A stretch of 44,007 bases of DNA. It comes from Streptomyces sp. NRRL S-337 (lineage in GTDB: Bacteria > Actinomycetota > Actinomycetes > Streptomycetales > Streptomycetaceae). Shown piece by piece: positions 43,217 to 44,007 of this stretch; the stretch's first letter is position 1, and each line of letters begins with the position of its first letter. A model generated the notes under the pieces. That model made no database searches. It was not told the origin of the DNA and saw nothing but the letters and a program-made list of their open reading frames with translations. The position numbers and the translations under genes are program-made. The stretch lies in the NCBI RefSeq assembly GCF_000720175.1, contig NZ_JOIX01000059.1, forward strand, positions 1 through 44,007, written 5' to 3'.

Positions 43217-44007
43217 CTAACCCTGCACCTGGCTCAGCCAGTACAGGGTGCGGCGGAGTTCGGTGGGGAAGGCGTGGTGGGGGCCGTGGAGGCGCTCGGC
43301 GTCGTAGAGGAGGCGGGAGAGGGTCTCCTGCGCGGCGCCGCGTTCGCCCTGGGCGAGGAGCAGATGGCCGATGGAGCGGCGGATTTCCAGGGGGCGGAGG
43401 GGGTCGTCGGCGTAGTGCTCGAAGTAGGGGAGCAGGGCGCGGAATTCCTCCAGGGCCTGGGTGACCTCGCCGAGCTGTTCGAGGCACTGGGCGGCCTCGT
43501 AGTGGAACTGGAGGGCCTGGCGGGTGGCGCCGGCGCCGGATTCCTTGGCGTACTCCTCGGCCAGCAGCCGGAGTTCGGGCAGTGCGCGGCGGTACTGCCC
43601 GTCGTCCATGAGGGTCGCGGCGTACTGCTTGCGCAGGGTGCGGACGACCGGGGAGTGGGCGCCGTGCCGCTCGGCGGCGGCCGGGAGGATGTTGCCGAGG
43701 ATGTCCACGGCGTGAGTGATCCGGCCCTGGTCGAGGAGGTTCTTGACCTCGTCGACGGCGGCGGCGACGTCCGGTCCGGTGGAGGGCGGAGAAGACGGGG
43801 GCGGGGGCACCAGGGGGGTTGCGGCGGAGGTCCAGGCGCCGGGCGGGCGGGAGGTACTGGTCGCTGCCGGTGGCCGGCCCGGTTCGTTCGGGGCCGCGTG
43901 ACCGGCGCCGCCGGACGTCAGGGCGCCCGAGAGGGCGGATACGCGGGGGTCGGCCGTGGCGGCGGGCGGGGCCGGTGCCGGGACCTGGGGGGTGGAGAGT
44001 GCGGTGG
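43217..44007 (-). CDS. TPR-containing C-terminus, 5' part beyond the window
   Basis: The minus-strand frame is open to the right edge, so the gene is cut off at its 5' end. The visible 263 residues start with a long Pro/Ala/Ser/Thr-rich linker (about 67 residues) followed by helical repeats: PDVAAAVDEVKNLLDQGRITHAVDILG, LRKQYAATLMDDGQYRRALPELR and QFHYEAAQCLEQLGEVTQALEEF. A final YDAERLHGPHHAFPTELRRTLYWLSQ completes it. The pattern resembles the tail of streptomycete serine/threonine kinases or other signalling proteins with a TPR end, but no kinase motif is in view. It is convergent with the small frame at 42953. Confidence 0.8.
   Translation of the reverse strand, partial: TALSTPQVPAPAPPAATADPRVSALSGALTSGGAGHAAPNEPGRPPAATSTSRPPGAWTSAATPLVPPPPSSPPSTGPDVAAAVDEVKNLLDQGRITHAVDILGNILPAAAERHGAHSPVVRTLRKQYAATLMDDGQYRRALPELRLLAEEYAKESGAGATRQALQFHYEAAQCLEQLGEVTQALEEFRALLPYFEHYADDPLRPLEIRRSIGHLLLAQGERGAAQETLSRLLYDAERLHGPHHAFPTELRRTLYWLSQVQG

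Overview
The window is a high-GC actinobacterial chromosome segment, almost certainly Streptomyces. Third codon positions are nearly all G or C, GTG starts are common, and stop and start codons often overlap as ATGA, GTGA or TGATG. The most telling feature is a tRNA-Leu with anticodon UAA at 17704..17785 (minus) that matches the developmental tRNA gene bldA. Core genes include enolase, a DivIC/FtsB-like protein, DUF501, Ppx/GppA, a type II NADH dehydrogenase, a cyclopropane-synthase-like enzyme, two resuscitation-promoting factors and MazG. This is vertically inherited housekeeping and cell-envelope territory with accessory cassettes inserted between.

Layout. 1-488: no gene, but a dense set of inverted repeats including an 89-nt nested hairpin. 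489-5263: a LacI-type regulator divergent from an amidohydrolase / cysteine-dioxygenase-like / NCS1 permease set, with a symmetric operator between them, then a small membrane protein. 5584-9634: cystathionine beta-synthase, an SGNH hydrolase and a thiolase with a TetR-type palindrome upstream and a 58-bp tandem duplication at its 3' end. 10219-13156: poorly characterised small proteins and a Bax1-I family membrane protein. 13583-17598: a translationally coupled envelope-polymer pair (GT2 fused to a TagF-like glycerophosphotransferase, then a GT4). 17704-17785: bldA. 18264-21644: a MacB-like ABC transporter. 21712-28668 (all minus): cfa-like gene, ndh, ppx, DUF501, divIC-like gene and eno. 28984-31172: rpfA, preceded by a c-di-AMP (ydaO) riboswitch, and rpfC. 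31357-35105: cytochrome P450, LysR regulator and divergent MFS exporter. 35095-39382: a STAND-like NTPase with Sel1/TPR repeats, MazG and a SurA-like lipoprotein. 39662-42844: a compact ACP / ketosynthase / alpha-beta hydrolase / hexapeptide acetyltransferase cassette. 42953-44007: a small unknown ORF and the 3' part of a TPR protein that runs off the window.

How parts connect. Inspecting every called gene by eye, I found only one in-frame TTA codon. It lies in the P-loop region of the STAND/Sel1 gene, so that gene is a candidate bldA-dependent target about 19 kb from bldA itself. Two Rex-like operator sequences lie upstream of ndh, consistent with NADH/NAD+ control of respiration. The ACP-KS-hydrolase-acetyltransferase cassette looks like a minimal, unassigned biosynthetic locus. 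It and the STAND gene are the best candidates for undescribed biology.
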